Part shown: positions 31,609 through 41,780 of the stretch, in pieces
Layout: every line of letters starts with the position of its first letter
Numbering within the stretch: position 1 is the stretch's first letter
From: Vulcanisaeta distributa JCM 11213
GTDB taxonomy: Archaea > Thermoproteota > Thermoprotei > Thermoproteales > Thermocladiaceae
Direction: 5' to 3'
Length of the DNA: 64,000 nucleotides
Assembly: GCA_001316125.1 (NCBI GenBank)
Contig: BBCS01000006.1
Span: 55,519-119,518 of the forward strand
The notes under the pieces: model-generated
What the model saw: the letters and a program-made list of their open reading frames with translations, nothing else
Databases searched by the model: none
Told to the model about the DNA's origin: nothing
Translations under genes and position numbers: made by a program

Positions 31609-32540
31609 TGGAGCAGGCAATGAATGTAATCATTTACGAACTTCACTACCTGTCGCTCACGATACCCAGCATAGCATTAGGAGTGCTTGCCATGTACTAC
31701 ATAATGAGTAGGAGAGCTATAATGAGGCCCATAAGCAGGTTGGGGGGGCGGTGGATCACCGCACTGTCTGGACTGCCCAGTTATTGCTCCTTATCCTTCG
31801 TGACGTCCTTCATTAGTCCATCCGCGGCATCCTCAATGCTAATAACCATGTATAAGGATGGTAAGCTAACGCGTAAGGAGCTATACATAGCATCACTCGT
31901 TAATACCTTCCCAGCCCTGCTCTCGCACTTAAGGACCCTCATCCCAGTACTGTTAGGCACAATGGGCATCTATGGCCTCCTCTATCTCCTAATCCTCATG
32001 ACTATTGGTTTAATGCAGATGATGATATTTGCGGCCCTCGGAAAATGGGGGGGCTCAAATAAGGATAGGGTCCAGGGCAGCATTACCGAGCCTATCGGGC
32101 AGGTTGTGAGTAATTCGCTTAATCTGAGGATGGCCCTTAAATCCATCACGAGGATAGTACTGATTACGTCAATAACGAGCGCGGCACTCATCACCATCGA
32201 GCTCCTCGGACTTAACAACTACCTCAATAATTATTTAACACGTGCTTTCAGCACCCTAAGTCCATACGCGGTGAGTTTAATAATGGCTTATGTCATTAAC
32301 GATAACGCGGCCTTCGCAGCCGCAGGTACACTCATTAGTGAGGGGGTTCAACGGTATTTTAGTCATAAAGTGGTTATTAATTGGCTACGTGGCTCATCAC
32401 TAATACGCGGAGTCAGGCATAATGCGCCCTATTACCTCGGTATTTATGGGCTTAGAGATGGCGTTGCTATAATGCTCGTATCCATACTAACTAGGGCCCT
32501 CCTGGCGTTACTTATCTTAGGAATTCTCTACCTCATCTAG
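31608..32540 (+). CDS. Polytopic membrane protein of the cobalamin cluster
   Basis: 310 residues, intact frame, starting with GTG on the last base of the cobN stop, thus translationally coupled. About eight hydrophobic segments; the conserved-looking core is ALSGLPSYCSLSFVTSFISPSAAS and MYKDGKLTRKELYIASLVNTFPALLSHL. This resembles the nucleoside-recognition/gate type of membrane protein found in archaea, with a second half (VINDNAAFAAAGTLISEG) repeating the first loosely. Its fixed position between cobN and cbiZ, inside the operator-controlled region, points to transport of cobalt or a corrinoid intermediate; no sequence motif proves that. Confidence 0.6.
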   Translation: MEQAMNVIIYELHYLSLTIPSIALGVLAMYYIMSRRAIMRPISRLGGRWITALSGLPSYCSLSFVTSFISPSAASSMLITMYKDGKLTRKELYIASLVNTFPALLSHLRTLIPVLLGTMGIYGLLYLLILMTIGLMQMMIFAALGKWGGSNKDRVQGSITEPIGQVVSNSLNLRMALKSITRIVLITSITSAALITIELLGLNNYLNNYLTRAFSTLSPYAVSLIMAYVINDNAAFAAAGTLISEGVQRYFSHKVVINWLRGSSLIRGVRHNAPYYLGIYGLRDGVAIMLVSILTRALLALLILGILYLI

Positions 32541-32561
32541 GGCCTTTATAAGGTGGCAATA

Positions 32562-32585
32562 CTTATTAATAGGATGCTTATCCTA
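32562..32585 (+). promoter_or_regulatory. TATA-like box plus palindromic operator before cbiZ
   Basis: CTTATTAAT (32562-32570) and the perfect palindrome TAGGAT-GCTT-ATCCTA (32570-32585), eight bases before ATG 32593. From the operator to the start codon it matches the btuF site exactly. Confidence 0.85.
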
Positions 32586-32592
32586 CTACGTA

Positions 32593-33349
32593 ATGGGCAT
32601 CCCGTTTAAGGAGGTCTGGTCCCGCGACGGCATGACGGCTCGAATATACTATCAAAGCTATGGCAGTATCAACGTTAAGACACTCCTCATTGACCTAGCA
32701 CAGAGAAGGCACGTGCTTAGTACAATGCACGGCATGGTTAATGTACGCTTCGTATGCAATAACTACGCACCACCGGACTTATGGTGCGCACTACATAGTC
32801 AAGACTTTCGTGAGAAATACCTAGATTCACTAATGAGTCAGTTGAGGATAGCCCCCCGGGCGATTACGCATGCCTAGGCACTGGGTGGACATGGATGACC
32901 TGGCGGTGGCAAGCGATGAATATAGGGACGTGTGGGTGGCGGCATTCACCACCGCCGGTGTCGAGTCAAATGCGTTGAGAACTGGTGTGGATAAGGCATC
33001 TACGTACGAGGTTGATGGTAGGTTCGAGAGAGTAGGCACGATAAATATCATATTAATAACTAACGCCTCGTTGACGGAGGCCGCCACGGCCAGGGCTTTA
33101 ATAACAATAACGGAAGCAAAGTGCGCGGCGCTCCAGGACCTTGGAATCACGAGTAGTTACACGCCCGGCCTAATAGCCACGGGGGGGACAGGCACGGACA
33201 ACGTAATGGTAGTTCCCGGCAATGGAATACGCATAACATACACCGGCGGCCACTCTAAAATCGGTGAATTAATTGGGAGGGTGGTCTATGAATCCGTTAA
33301 GGAGGCGTTGAATAGGCATAGAGCGAATACCAGGTATAGGCCCACTTAG
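32593..33349 (+). CDS. cbiZ: Adenosylcobinamide amidohydrolase
   Basis: Salvage enzyme that removes the aminopropanol side arm from cobinamides so that they re-enter the pathway through cobyric acid. Second-half markers are strong: VWVAAFTTAGVESNALRTG, GTINIILITNASLTEAA, ITITEAKCAALQDLGI, ATGGTGTDNVMVVPG, and GHSKIGELIGRVVYESVKEAL. One break at about 32865-32875 joins the first frame (PFKEVWSRDGMTARIYY) to it; the corrected protein is about 250 residues. The G7 at 33181-33187 adds a Gly in ATG-G-TGTD. It stands alone behind its own operator. Confidence 0.9.
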
Positions 33350-33368
33350 TCGTTACGTTTACTGGCCG

Positions 33369-34172
33369 TCAGTACATGCTGACCGAGCCCTCCCTGAGTA
33401 TTCTCGTGAAGGCATAGTTAGATAGGGTAACCCCCCCAATCACTATGTACGCCAGGGCTAAGGCGGCCAATGGCCATAGGTAGTTAAGGAGTTGTTGAAT
33501 ACCGTAACCGCTGAGCATAGCTGCCCTAAGTCCCTGCAGAGTCCAGGTTAGGGATAATGAGTAACTTATGTATCTAAGCCATGTCGGTAGTACTGAGATA
33601 GGGAATACGACGCCACCCAGTAGGTTTGAGGCCACTGAGGTGAATAGGGCTATGGGATTGCCCTGCTTAACGATTAGGACCACTGCACCGGCAATTAGGT
33701 TTAGGCCGATTATTGATGCCAGGTAAAGTATTAGGAATATAGCCGTAGACAATGCATTGACTTTATACGGCACACCGAGTCCAAGCCCAATTAATAGGAC
33801 CGTGATAGCACTTATTGAATTTATAACCAATCCCCCCACACAGTACTATACATCATCAACGTCATAGGCCTCAGCGGCGCTGCTATTAGGTATTCCAGGG
33901 TCCCAATGAGCTCCTCATTCCTTATACGACCAGCCAGCGTCGTCACTGATGCAGAGAAGTAGCCCTGGAATGCCGTACCTACGACCATGAACGCCGTGTA
34001 ATCCCTAATGGTACTCAGCCTCCCAAACCCTAGAGTAACACCAATGAAGAAGTATATGAATACTGGGATGACCCAATTAATCATCGTAAGCACGACCTGG
34101 GTCTTATACGAAACCCACATCTTCCAGCCTCTAATCACAACGAAGCCGTACAGCCTATCAATAATGCCCCAT
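33369..34172 (-). CDS. ABC-2 type permease
   Basis: Six-segment exporter permease of about 268 residues, partner of the ATPase upstream. FRYKTQ-like WVSYKTQVVLTMINWVIPVFIYFFIG opens it, RNEELIGTLEYLIAAPLRPMTLMM is the ABC-2 cytoplasmic motif (G-T-L-E-x-L-x-x-x-P), and NLLGGVVFPISVLPTWLRYISY precedes the last segments. Breaks at about 34160 (GGGG for GGG after the ATG, hiding the start at 34172) and at about 33830. The start ATG overlaps the stop of the ATPase. Cargo unknown. Confidence 0.75.
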
Positions 34173-35120
34173 CACAACCACCCCCCCTCCCTCCTCCTCA
34201 TAACCCTCTCCACCCTCCTGGCGTTGCCCTCGGCCACCGCAACCTCAACATCTATATCCATAACCCTGACCTTACCATTATACATGGCTAACTTACTCAT
34301 TAACTCATTAAACCTATCAATTGTTGTTACTATTACGTACTCATCATTGCCAACACCCTCCACACTAAATTCGCTAAGCCCATCCACAGATCCCTTAACG
34401 AGGACCTTAACCACCTTAAGGGCAGGCGACTCATTCAAAATCCTCCTATTTATATACACAACTGCATCCGCCAACTCAATCTCCTGAGGATCATGGGATG
34501 CGAGGATCACGGTCTTCCTACCCCTAAGACCCCTAATGAAGTTAAGTATGCTGCGCTTTGCATCAATGTCTATGCCGCTTGTTGGCTCGTCAAGCAGTAG
34601 TACATCTGGGTCGTGCATCAGTGCCCTGCTATCTCGAGCCTCCTCATCATGCCCGTACTATACGTAGCAACCCAATCATTAGCCCTCCCACCAAGTCCCA
34701 AGTCCTCAAGTAACTCCTTAGCCCTCGCCCTAGCCTCCCCCCCCAGTGATAGGCCGTACAATGCGCCAAAGAAGACCAGGTTATCCATTGCCGTCAACCT
34801 CCAATAAACACCGCGTCCATAGGCGTCATGAACCCAACCCTCCTCTTAGCCCTAACACTCATTGCATCATAACCATAAATAAGGACCTTACCACCATCGG
34901 GAGCTAGTATACCAGCCGCAAGCCTGAGCATCGTCGTCTTACCAGCGCCGTTAGGACCCACAAGTGCCACAATACTACCCTCGGGAACCTCAAGATAAAC
35001 ATCCTCAACAGCCACAACATGCCCAAACCTCTTGGTAACGTGATCATAAAGGACAGCAGACACGAAGCCGTTATCGAAAACAACATTAATAACACTTTCT
35101 CCCCCCATAACACAAGACAA
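34172..35120 (-). CDS. ABC-2 exporter ATPase
   Basis: About 316 residues. Walker [12 protein letters not shown]-loop region [11 protein letters not shown], signature broken by a frameshift at about 34620-34640 but readable as [19 protein letters not shown], Walker [14 protein letters not shown], switch ILASHDPQE, and a C-terminal extension of about 90 residues. Breaks at about 34796-34800 and about 34625. Start ATG 35120, with a second in-frame ATG at 35108. It overlaps the permease start, so the two are cotranslated. Typical DrrA-like/CcmA-like exporter ATPase. Confidence 0.8.
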
Positions 35121-35148
35121 GACACCACGGCAAAACCACAGAAAAACA

Positions 35149-35156
35149 CTTAAAAC
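35149..35156 (+). promoter_or_regulatory. Box A of tRNA-Leu
   Basis: CTTAAAAC, 23-30 bases upstream of the tRNA 5' end at 35179. Confidence 0.5.
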
Positions 35157-35178
35157 TAAACCGCAAGATAATGATCTT

Positions 35179-35291
35179 GCGGGGGGGGTGCCCGAGCCAG
35201 GTCAAAGGGGGGGGCGGGTAGGATAACAATCCCCGCAATGAGGTCCCGTTGGCGAAGGCCTGCGTGGGTTCAAATCCCACCCCCCGCACCA
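35179..35291 (+). tRNA. tRNA-Leu (probably UAG), with a likely intron and expanded G tracts
   Basis: Acceptor arm GCGGGGG / CCCCCGC with discriminator A and encoded CCA (35289-35291); T arm GTGGG-TTCAAAT-CCCAC; D arm CCC-GAGCCAGGTCAAA-GGG; long variable arm TTGGCGAAGGCCTGC: class II with A73, so Leu and not Ser. To fold, the 5' acceptor needs five G after GC, but eight are present (35181-35188), and the D arm also has eight G (35207-35214) where five are expected. TAG at 35219-35221 is the probable anticodon. About 20 extra bases (to about 35243) lie before the TCCCG of the anticodon stem, including CCCCGC that can pair with the upstream GCGGG, consistent with an intron after position 37. U33 is not visible, so a base may be missing. 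Confidence 0.7.
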
Positions 35292-35371
35292 AGGATTGGT
35301 CATTGATTATTCATATGCTATGACATGTCTCAGACTTTACTGGGCTAATTATAAGGGCGTTATCATGGTTT

Positions 35372-36193
35372 TTAGGAACTGCGCTTCTCATAATGTAACC
35401 AAATGAAGTATTGAACGGCAATATATCCAAGTCGTTCATAGACCTTGATTGCGGGCGTGTTATTTTCATCAACATGCAGTATTGCCATAGCGCCTGCATT
35501 AATTACGTCTTTAGTGACTGCGGAGACCACCGCCTTTGCGAAGCCTCTATTTCTGTAGTTGGGCGCTGTGAATACGTCGCCGATGATCCAAACCTCTGGT
35601 AACTTGAGGTATGTTCCTGCGATAGCCACTAGCTCGTTATTGGTGAATAAGCCGTAGTAATGCCAGTGGGGTGATGAAAGTCTGATTAATGCCTCGGCCT
35701 TGCTTATCCGTGTTCCTTGGATGTTCTTTATCCTGAGGAATTCATCGATGTCCTTAATTGACAATCTACGGACGGTGACGTTTCCGTGAATTACGAACTC
35801 CCTAAAGCAGTTGCTCCAGCAGATCATTGTTAAGCCCCCCCTGGATAGTGATACTGCGCCTCTGCTGGATAGCCTATTAATTAAGTAGTTCACGTGCTTG
35901 GGCTCGGTCTCCGCATGTATCACCAAGTGATTATTTAATAAAGCCTCGCTCAGGGCATTGAGAGGTGCGTTGCCGATTACGTGAATTGCCGTGTACGGCA
36001 ATCCCCTGAATATTAATAGATAGCCAATTATGTTGTTACCAACCACGTTTAGGTACGCCTCGGTGAATTCTGGGTAATAAGTAATGTCGTAGTATAGGTA
36101 GGCGTATCTAACGGGGGGGTCCGCCATGTAAGCCCTTTTAACCAGGCTAAGTACGTCCCTATTTAGCTCCCTAAATACATCAACAATCATCAC
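35372..36193 (-). CDS. GNAT-family N-acetyltransferase
   Basis: 273 residues, intact frame. The C-terminal half is the GNAT fold: VRRLSIKDIDEFL, HYYGLFTNNELVAIAGTYL, VWIIGDVFTAPNYRNRGFAKAVV, which contains the acetyl-CoA loop (R-N-R-G-F-A), and ILHVDENNTPAIKVYERLGY, the usual N-x-x-A-x-x-x-Y-x-x-x-G-F ending. The N-terminal 120 residues look like a second, degenerate GNAT unit. It follows the radical SAM gene on the same strand with a 20-base gap and is probably cotranscribed. Substrate unknown. Confidence 0.8.
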   Translation of the reverse strand: MMIVDVFRELNRDVLSLVKRAYMADPPVRYAYLYYDITYYPEFTEAYLNVVGNNIIGYLLIFRGLPYTAIHVIGNAPLNALSEALLNNHLVIHAETEPKHVNYLINRLSSRGAVSLSRGGLTMICWSNCFREFVIHGNVTVRRLSIKDIDEFLRIKNIQGTRISKAEALIRLSSPHWHYYGLFTNNELVAIAGTYLKLPEVWIIGDVFTAPNYRNRGFAKAVVSAVTKDVINAGAMAILHVDENNTPAIKVYERLGYIAVQYFIWLHYEKRSS

Positions 36194-36213
36194 CTTGGGT
36201 TAGGGAATAATAA

Positions 36214-37378
36214 TTACCTAGATTTATTAATCAATCTTCTAACGACCGGGCAATAAGGATCAGGCGAATTTACGGAGCCGAAGGCCGTAAATGCCCGGGC
36301 AGGGCAACCTGCATTGCATAAATCGGCCATTGAGCAGGTATTGCATGGCTTTATTTCCGTATACTTCCTACCCCTAAAGGACCTAAAACCATCCCTCCAG
36401 ATGACCTTAAGGTCATCATTGAGTGCATTGCCCTCGTAAAATTCCCTACTCATCAATAGCTCACACCCGTAGATACTACCATCCGAGTCTATTACGAACT
36501 ACCCCCCCTGCCTGCAGGGCATGTTGAGTAATTAATGATTTTAAGGGCATTAAGCCTCTCCCTGGACTTCTTATATGCCTCGTATAAATCGCTGAGACTA
36601 AACCTAAAGCCATTTAGGATGAGCTTGACACTAGTCTTAATGCGTATTAGGTCGTTAATCACCATCCTCGCTAAACCATCACTAAGCGATAAGCCGTTTT
36701 CACGGGCCCTACCAAACTCCTGAACACGTATAAAGGTAAGCACAGGAATCCCTAACTTCTCCGTTAGCCTAACCATGTCAGTTACGTAATAGGCATTATC
36801 GGGAATTACCGTGTATGACAACGACACGGCAATACCAACCTCCTTAAACGCATTGATGGCCTTAATAGCCTTATCAAAACTACCAAAACCTCTAATCACA
36901 TCATTAACTGCGGGGGGGTTTGGACCATCAAGGCTTACCTGGACCTGGTCAAGCCCAGCCCTCTTAAGTTGAAGCGCATTCTCCTTATTAATTAACGTGC
37001 CATTGGTACTCATCGATACGTAAAGACCAAGACCCTTTGCATGACTTATTATCCTTAACAAACCCTCTTAATCAGCAACATCGGCTCGCCGCCTAATAAA
37101 TACACGTACTTAACCCCCCCCAGATCCCTTAGTTTATCGAGTATGAGAAGCCAATCATCAACACTCAACTCCCTACTTAATGGCTTACCCGCTGATAAAT
37201 AGCAGTGTTTGCAACTAAGGTTGCATGCATGGGTTAGGTATATGGTTACGTCATTTATTGAATCCAAGCCCAGGTATGGAAGTTCATTACCGCCCTCGAC
37301 GCTACTCCGTAGAGCCAATATGTGACTGAGCGGTGATGCTGGGCACTCGTCCAGGTATATCTCGGTTTCATTAATCAC
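36214..37378 (-). CDS. Radical SAM/SPASM protein
   Basis: About 390 residues in three frames. The [4Fe-4S] radical SAM site is CNLSCKHCYLS (residues about 53-63), followed by YVYLLGGEPMLL, VSMSTNGTLI and QVQVSLDGPNP. The C-terminal SPASM cluster ligands are CPAG, CELLM, then CNTCSMADLCNAGCPARA and CPVVRRL. Breaks at about 37060-37070 and about 36460-36495. This architecture is used in peptide maturases and heme-modifying enzymes; no convincing precursor peptide is adjacent. A TATA-like TAATTTAAAC (37412-37421, minus strand) lies about 34 bases upstream. GNAT follows it. Confidence 0.8.
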
Positions 37379-37529
37379 CTAATCGCCTAATCCCTATAAT
37401 TGCATGTCTCTGTTTAAATTACAGATATCGAGATAGAAATCAGGCGATCCGCTGTTCCTCACCAGGTCAGTTGACCCTCAATTCTCATCAGCCAACCCAT
37501 TTACAATAAATGGAGTAATAAAACTATTG

Positions 37530-38592
37530 CTACGACTTGCTCTCGAGATCTCCCTGAGGCTTCTCCTCAGCCTTTCCCTCAGCCTTCCTTCTCTTCCACA
37601 TTGGAGGATACGTACCCTTCTTCATGATTACCCTAGTCGTCTTAATGGCAATTCCCCCCCGCTGCACCTTCATTATCTCGTCACTAGTCATCTCTGCGTA
37701 ACCAAGTGCCACTAATTCGTTCTTCAGCGTCATTATTGCCACTAACGAACCCTTACCTATGTTATTCGTTAATTTAACAATGCCGGGAACCGCCAATGCA
37801 GCTCCATGGCATATCGCGTCAACTGCCGAATCCCTAACCCAGACCTTGGGTAAATGCCTCACCATATACTCAACGGGCTTCACGTAGGTCCTGAGCAAGT
37901 CCTCAACTCCATAATCCTTATAGAGCGTATACGCATCCTTAAGGTCCTGAAGCGTCACTGCCTCCTTCTCCGTGAAGCAACCAACCCTAATCCTCCTTAA
38001 CTCCCTCATGTTCGCGCCGACCCCCAGCACCTCGCCGATGTCATAGGCGAGTTTCCTGGCGTAGGTTCCAGACTCCACATTCATTTTAATCAATACGTAC
38101 TTACCATCTCTCTCGAGAAGTTCAAGTTCATAAACATGCTTAACCCTCAACTGCCTCTTAACGGCGCTCCTCAACGGCGGCCTTTGATATATAGCGCCCG
38201 TGAATTCCCTGAGAACAGCCCTCAGCTTCTCATCATCGACATCACCGTGAAGCTTCATAACCATTATGTACTCCTTATCCAGCGTGTTAATCGCGGGCAT
38301 GGCCTTCGTGGACTCACCAAGCGCTACGGGCAGTACACCCGAGACCCTCGGATCGAGGGTACCCGAGTGACCAGCTATCGAGGTTAAGCATTTTCTTGAC
38401 CCAGGCGGCCACCTCATGGCTTGTTGGTCCCCCCCTCGGCTTATCAATAATTACGAAACCATACTTTAGGTATAAATCCATGGGCCTCTTCTCCGGTGGT
38501 ATACCCCCCCACTCTGGGTTTGTTTGTTCGTTGGGTATCTTGATTAGGATCTCCGGCTCATTGCAGTAATTGGGTAGTGACACGTTTATCAT
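37530..38592 (-). CDS. cbf5: H/ACA ribonucleoprotein pseudouridine synthase Cbf5
   Basis: Catalytic subunit of H/ACA guide RNPs for rRNA pseudouridylation, about 350 residues. N-terminal [20 protein letters not shown] (consensus DKPxGPTSHEV, here with an extra Gly from the C7 at 38429-38435), then [22 protein letters not shown] with the catalytic Asp, [17 protein letters not shown], and a C-terminal PUA domain ending in [13 protein letters not shown]. The break at about 38385-38390 falls in LDIAGHSG and looks like a two-base loss. The last 20 residues are charged. Other Thermoproteales carry a pre-mRNA intron in cbf5; none is visible here. Confidence 0.95.
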
Positions 38593-38689
38593 AATTGCAG
38601 GTTCTATGAAATTATAAAAGCCTATCTACACATTACGAAAAACTAAACGAAAAACTAACTTTTATTTCACCCCACAATAACAATCACGA

Positions 38690-39371
38690 GTGCCCAGCAT
38701 TAAGGCATTGAGCACGGTGATTCTCGCGCTGGTACTCGCTATAGTACTCGTGTACTTAATACACTCGTTTTACATAACTAAGGGTAATGTAACAGTGGGT
38801 GGTTCATGTGTTAACTCGATTGAGTATGAGGAGTTGATGAGTAATTACACAAAACTGCTCATTAAGTATACAGCACTCCTCCAAAAGCTAAATGAGTGCA
38901 CGGCCAATGGAGCTTAATTCAGTATCAGGGTTCATTAAGCCATAGGGAGGTTATTACGAGTAACCTAACTATAAACGCCACATTATCAATAACCAACTGC
39001 AATGGCTACTCTCTTCAAGCAACGAAAGAACTATACTTTGAGACCAAGGGACCAGGTTACTTAGTTATAACGTATAGGCTATCGAATCCTCAAGTCATTG
39101 AGGGATCTATTTCATACTACGTGTACGTTATGGCTCAGGCGATGCCTCAATACCCATGACGGCTACATACACGTACGAAAGCTCGACATATGCTTATGAG
39201 GCTGGTCAATATGGACAATTAATTGTCCCGGTCTTACCGAACTCAACATACGCACTCACCCTTGGATTCACGTGCTATGCCGCTGAGTATTACCCACCAA
39301 CAAACGCGGGTGTGATTACTAATGGCGAAATACCTGAGTATGCAGTCGTTAATGTGACCTACGTATGGTAA
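38690..39371 (+). CDS. Membrane-anchored extracytoplasmic protein, unknown
   Basis: About 225 residues in three frames. A GTG start at 38690 is followed by one N-terminal membrane segment (TVILALVLAIVLVYLIHSF) and a predicted outside domain with many N-x-S/T sequons (SNLTINATLSITN, PNSTYAL, VVNVTYVW) and a few Cys. The outer domain is beta-rich. Breaks at about 38915 and about 39140-39160. Its last codons overlap the DUF123 gene start at 39365. No family recognised. Confidence 0.5.
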
Positions 39372-39777
39372 GGGCGCGGAGTTACATAGCCCTATTTAGG
39401 TGTGGAAGTGGTGATGTGGTTACTAGGGGGGGTAGGAAATTCATGATAGGTAATGGGCTTTATGCTTATGTTGGTTCCTGCGGCAATGCATGCGCAGCAA
39501 GAATAGTTAGGCACCTTAATAAGGTCGTTAATAAGTTTTGGCACGTTGATTACCTACACGGTATATGCGATGAGGTTGCCGTCATGGTGCTACCCTTCAG
39601 AGAGGAGGATGTGGCTAAGGCGTTACTGACCTGGTTCCCCCCCGGTGTCCCAGGTTTTGGGAATAGTGATAAGAGGAGGATAAAACACACCTATTCAGGA
39701 TATGCTTAAATGATAATGACGTAATTAAGGCTCTCCATGAACTGAGGAGGGTCATTCGCGAAGCATTAGGTAATTAA
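39365..39777 (+). CDS. DUF123 protein (GIY-YIG-like nuclease relative)
   Basis: About 137 residues after correcting a break at about 39672. Features of DUF123: SYIALFRC at the start, GNGLYAYVGSCGNACAARIVRHL, KVVNKFWHVDYLHG (usual KHWHIDYLL) and GVPGFGNSDKEDKTHLF-like close with the histidine. In other archaea the domain is found alone or attached to endonuclease III and is thought to act in DNA repair. Start ATG 39365 overlaps the previous stop. Confidence 0.75.
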
Positions 39778-39940
39778 TGGAGCAGGAATTTACTCATCAA
39801 CGAGGATTTACGATAAATAAGCCTGAGGAACCTACATGCATGAAGTTATCGGCGTGATTATGAATTGGGTGGAGATAATCATATAAACCCACATTGGGTT
39901 ACACTTATTAGTTTGGTGATGATGCTGGTACGTCTGAACT

Positions 39941-41572
39941 TCATGATGATGGCTCGTGTTCCTGATTACCCTTATCCTCATTATTTCCATTCTCGGTATT
40001 ATTGGTGTTGTTCGTGAGTAATTCCTCAAGACTCCTTATCCTTAGCTTCTCCCTTATTAACGCATTAATGCTTCCTCTCAGCTCATCAAGGTCTGCCTTA
40101 CTCACGTAGGAGAGGGCGTTGGCTACCTCCTCACCGTACATGCTGAATATTGCGTACTTCATTAGGAGTTCCTGCTCCTTCTCCTTCCTCGTTATGTAAA
40201 GCCTGAGCTTCCTTGCAACCTCCCTAACAGCATTCCTGACCTCCGACTCAATCTCCGGGACCTCCGCAATGGCCTCCTTGCCCGCGCTTGCGTATGGTAT
40301 CTTCGTCGAGCATATATGAACCACAATGGCTAGTGGGGGGGCTGGGAACTTAACCTTGTACTGTGTCCAGTCAATCTCATCGGCTATCTTTCTGATAACG
40401 TCATTACCCTCATCATAAATCAACGGAACCTTATTCGCGAACCTATAAATGATTGGTTTATCACTGGGCTCAATGGCTCCACCCCCCCAGGCAAGGGCTG
40501 CCTCAACAATGAATGGATTACCCATGTATGAACTTGGCTTTCTGGTAACCGTGAACACGACCTCAGGCCTAAGAATAAACTTAACGCCCTCGGCAAGTAT
40601 GTCCTCACCAATTGGCGAGAGCCAATCAGCCCTTGGCCTCCTCCACCCATTGAATTCCCTCATCTTCGTCACGAAATTCACCAATTCGTCATTAACGAGC
40701 TTGCCCACGGGCATGTCCGGCGGTAGCCAACGAAGTCAAGGAATGTCTTAGCGATTGTTTCGCCAACGCCATCGAAGTTCTCGATGAGAAATTCAAGCAG
40801 TGGCATATTTGGGTCTTTCTGTATTAACTGCTTTATCAGCTCCACATCAACACTCTTGGGATGAGGAAGACCCTCCTCAGGTGGGTCGGGCATTTTCGTG
40901 GTTACCCTGGGTATTTTAATGGCGTCATCCTCATCAGGACCCTAAGCACGAATTCTGCGTATGGTGCGACCATGGCAGTCCTCCTCAGATACTCCTCAAC
41001 CCTCCGCTTTGCCTTTGGCCAGTCAGCCTCAAGCACGACCTTTATCGCCGTCCCATGCCACGCATACTTATTTTCCAATGTTCTCTGCGAGACTATCACG
41101 GCTCGTTCTTCGTAATGTCAATCATCAACTGGTACTCATAAATAACGTCACTCTTCAACGGCGCGCTCCTAACGAGTATCGGCGTGTTCGTAGTAGATTG
41201 CGCATACAGCACAACCATCTTCGCCCCCCCAAGCCCAAAGATGCCCCCCCTATGCTGCTTAATCCTATACTTACTACTGTAGAATACCCTGCCAAAGACA
41301 TTTGGTATTTCATCCCCCCCAGGTATTCCAATGCCATTATCCTCAACATAAATACTAACCCAATTCCTAGATTGATCCGCGTAATCAATGTAGATCTTTA
41401 TACTCGGCAGTATCTTAAATGTCTCAGTTGCGTCGAGACTATTCTCAACGAGTTCCCTAATCGTCTGATAAACAGCCCTAGTCGGGTTGCTAAACCCTGC
41501 TATTTCTCGATTACGCCTAAAGAACTCAGCCGGCGATAAGGCCTCAAACTTAACAATGTCGTTAGTACCCAT
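39941..41572 (-). CDS. top6B: DNA topoisomerase VI subunit B
   Basis: ATPase subunit of type IIB topoisomerase, about 540 residues, four frames. GHKL motifs: IRELVENSLDATE (N-box Asn), YVEDNGIGIPGGDEIPNVFGRVFYSSKY, and HRGGIFGLGGAKMVVLYAQS (consensus RGxxGxG, here with two extra Gly from C7 tracts at 41224-41230 and 41244-41250). Next comes the H2TH/transducer part, DLDELRGSINALIREKLR, with a final Asn-rich tail of about 25 residues (NNTNNTENGNNEDKG), unusual for the family. Breaks at about 41100, 40895-40905 and 40700. Subunit A is not in the window. Confidence 0.9.
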
Positions 41573-41780
41573 GATCTAAAGCCTAGGAAACGGAAGCCAA
41601 TTTAAACTTTTGCATTTTATAATATGCAAAAGTTATTAATAATCGATAAAATCACGATAATGCAGCACCGCATCATGTGAACTATAATTGAAAATAATAA
41701 CGCTCACAGTGTTTTACATTTGCGATAGAATAGTTATTATGTATTAAGCAGTCATGGATAATGATTAATGCATTATACGC

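Noticed and set aside
37394..37462. A 22-codon minus-strand ORF upstream of the radical SAM gene as a RiPP precursor
   Set aside because: It overlaps the TATA-like box of that gene, has no ribosome site and shows no core/leader pattern.
38380..38392. A pre-mRNA intron in cbf5
   Set aside because: The break in LDIAGHSG is explained by a two-base loss; no extra sequence is inserted.
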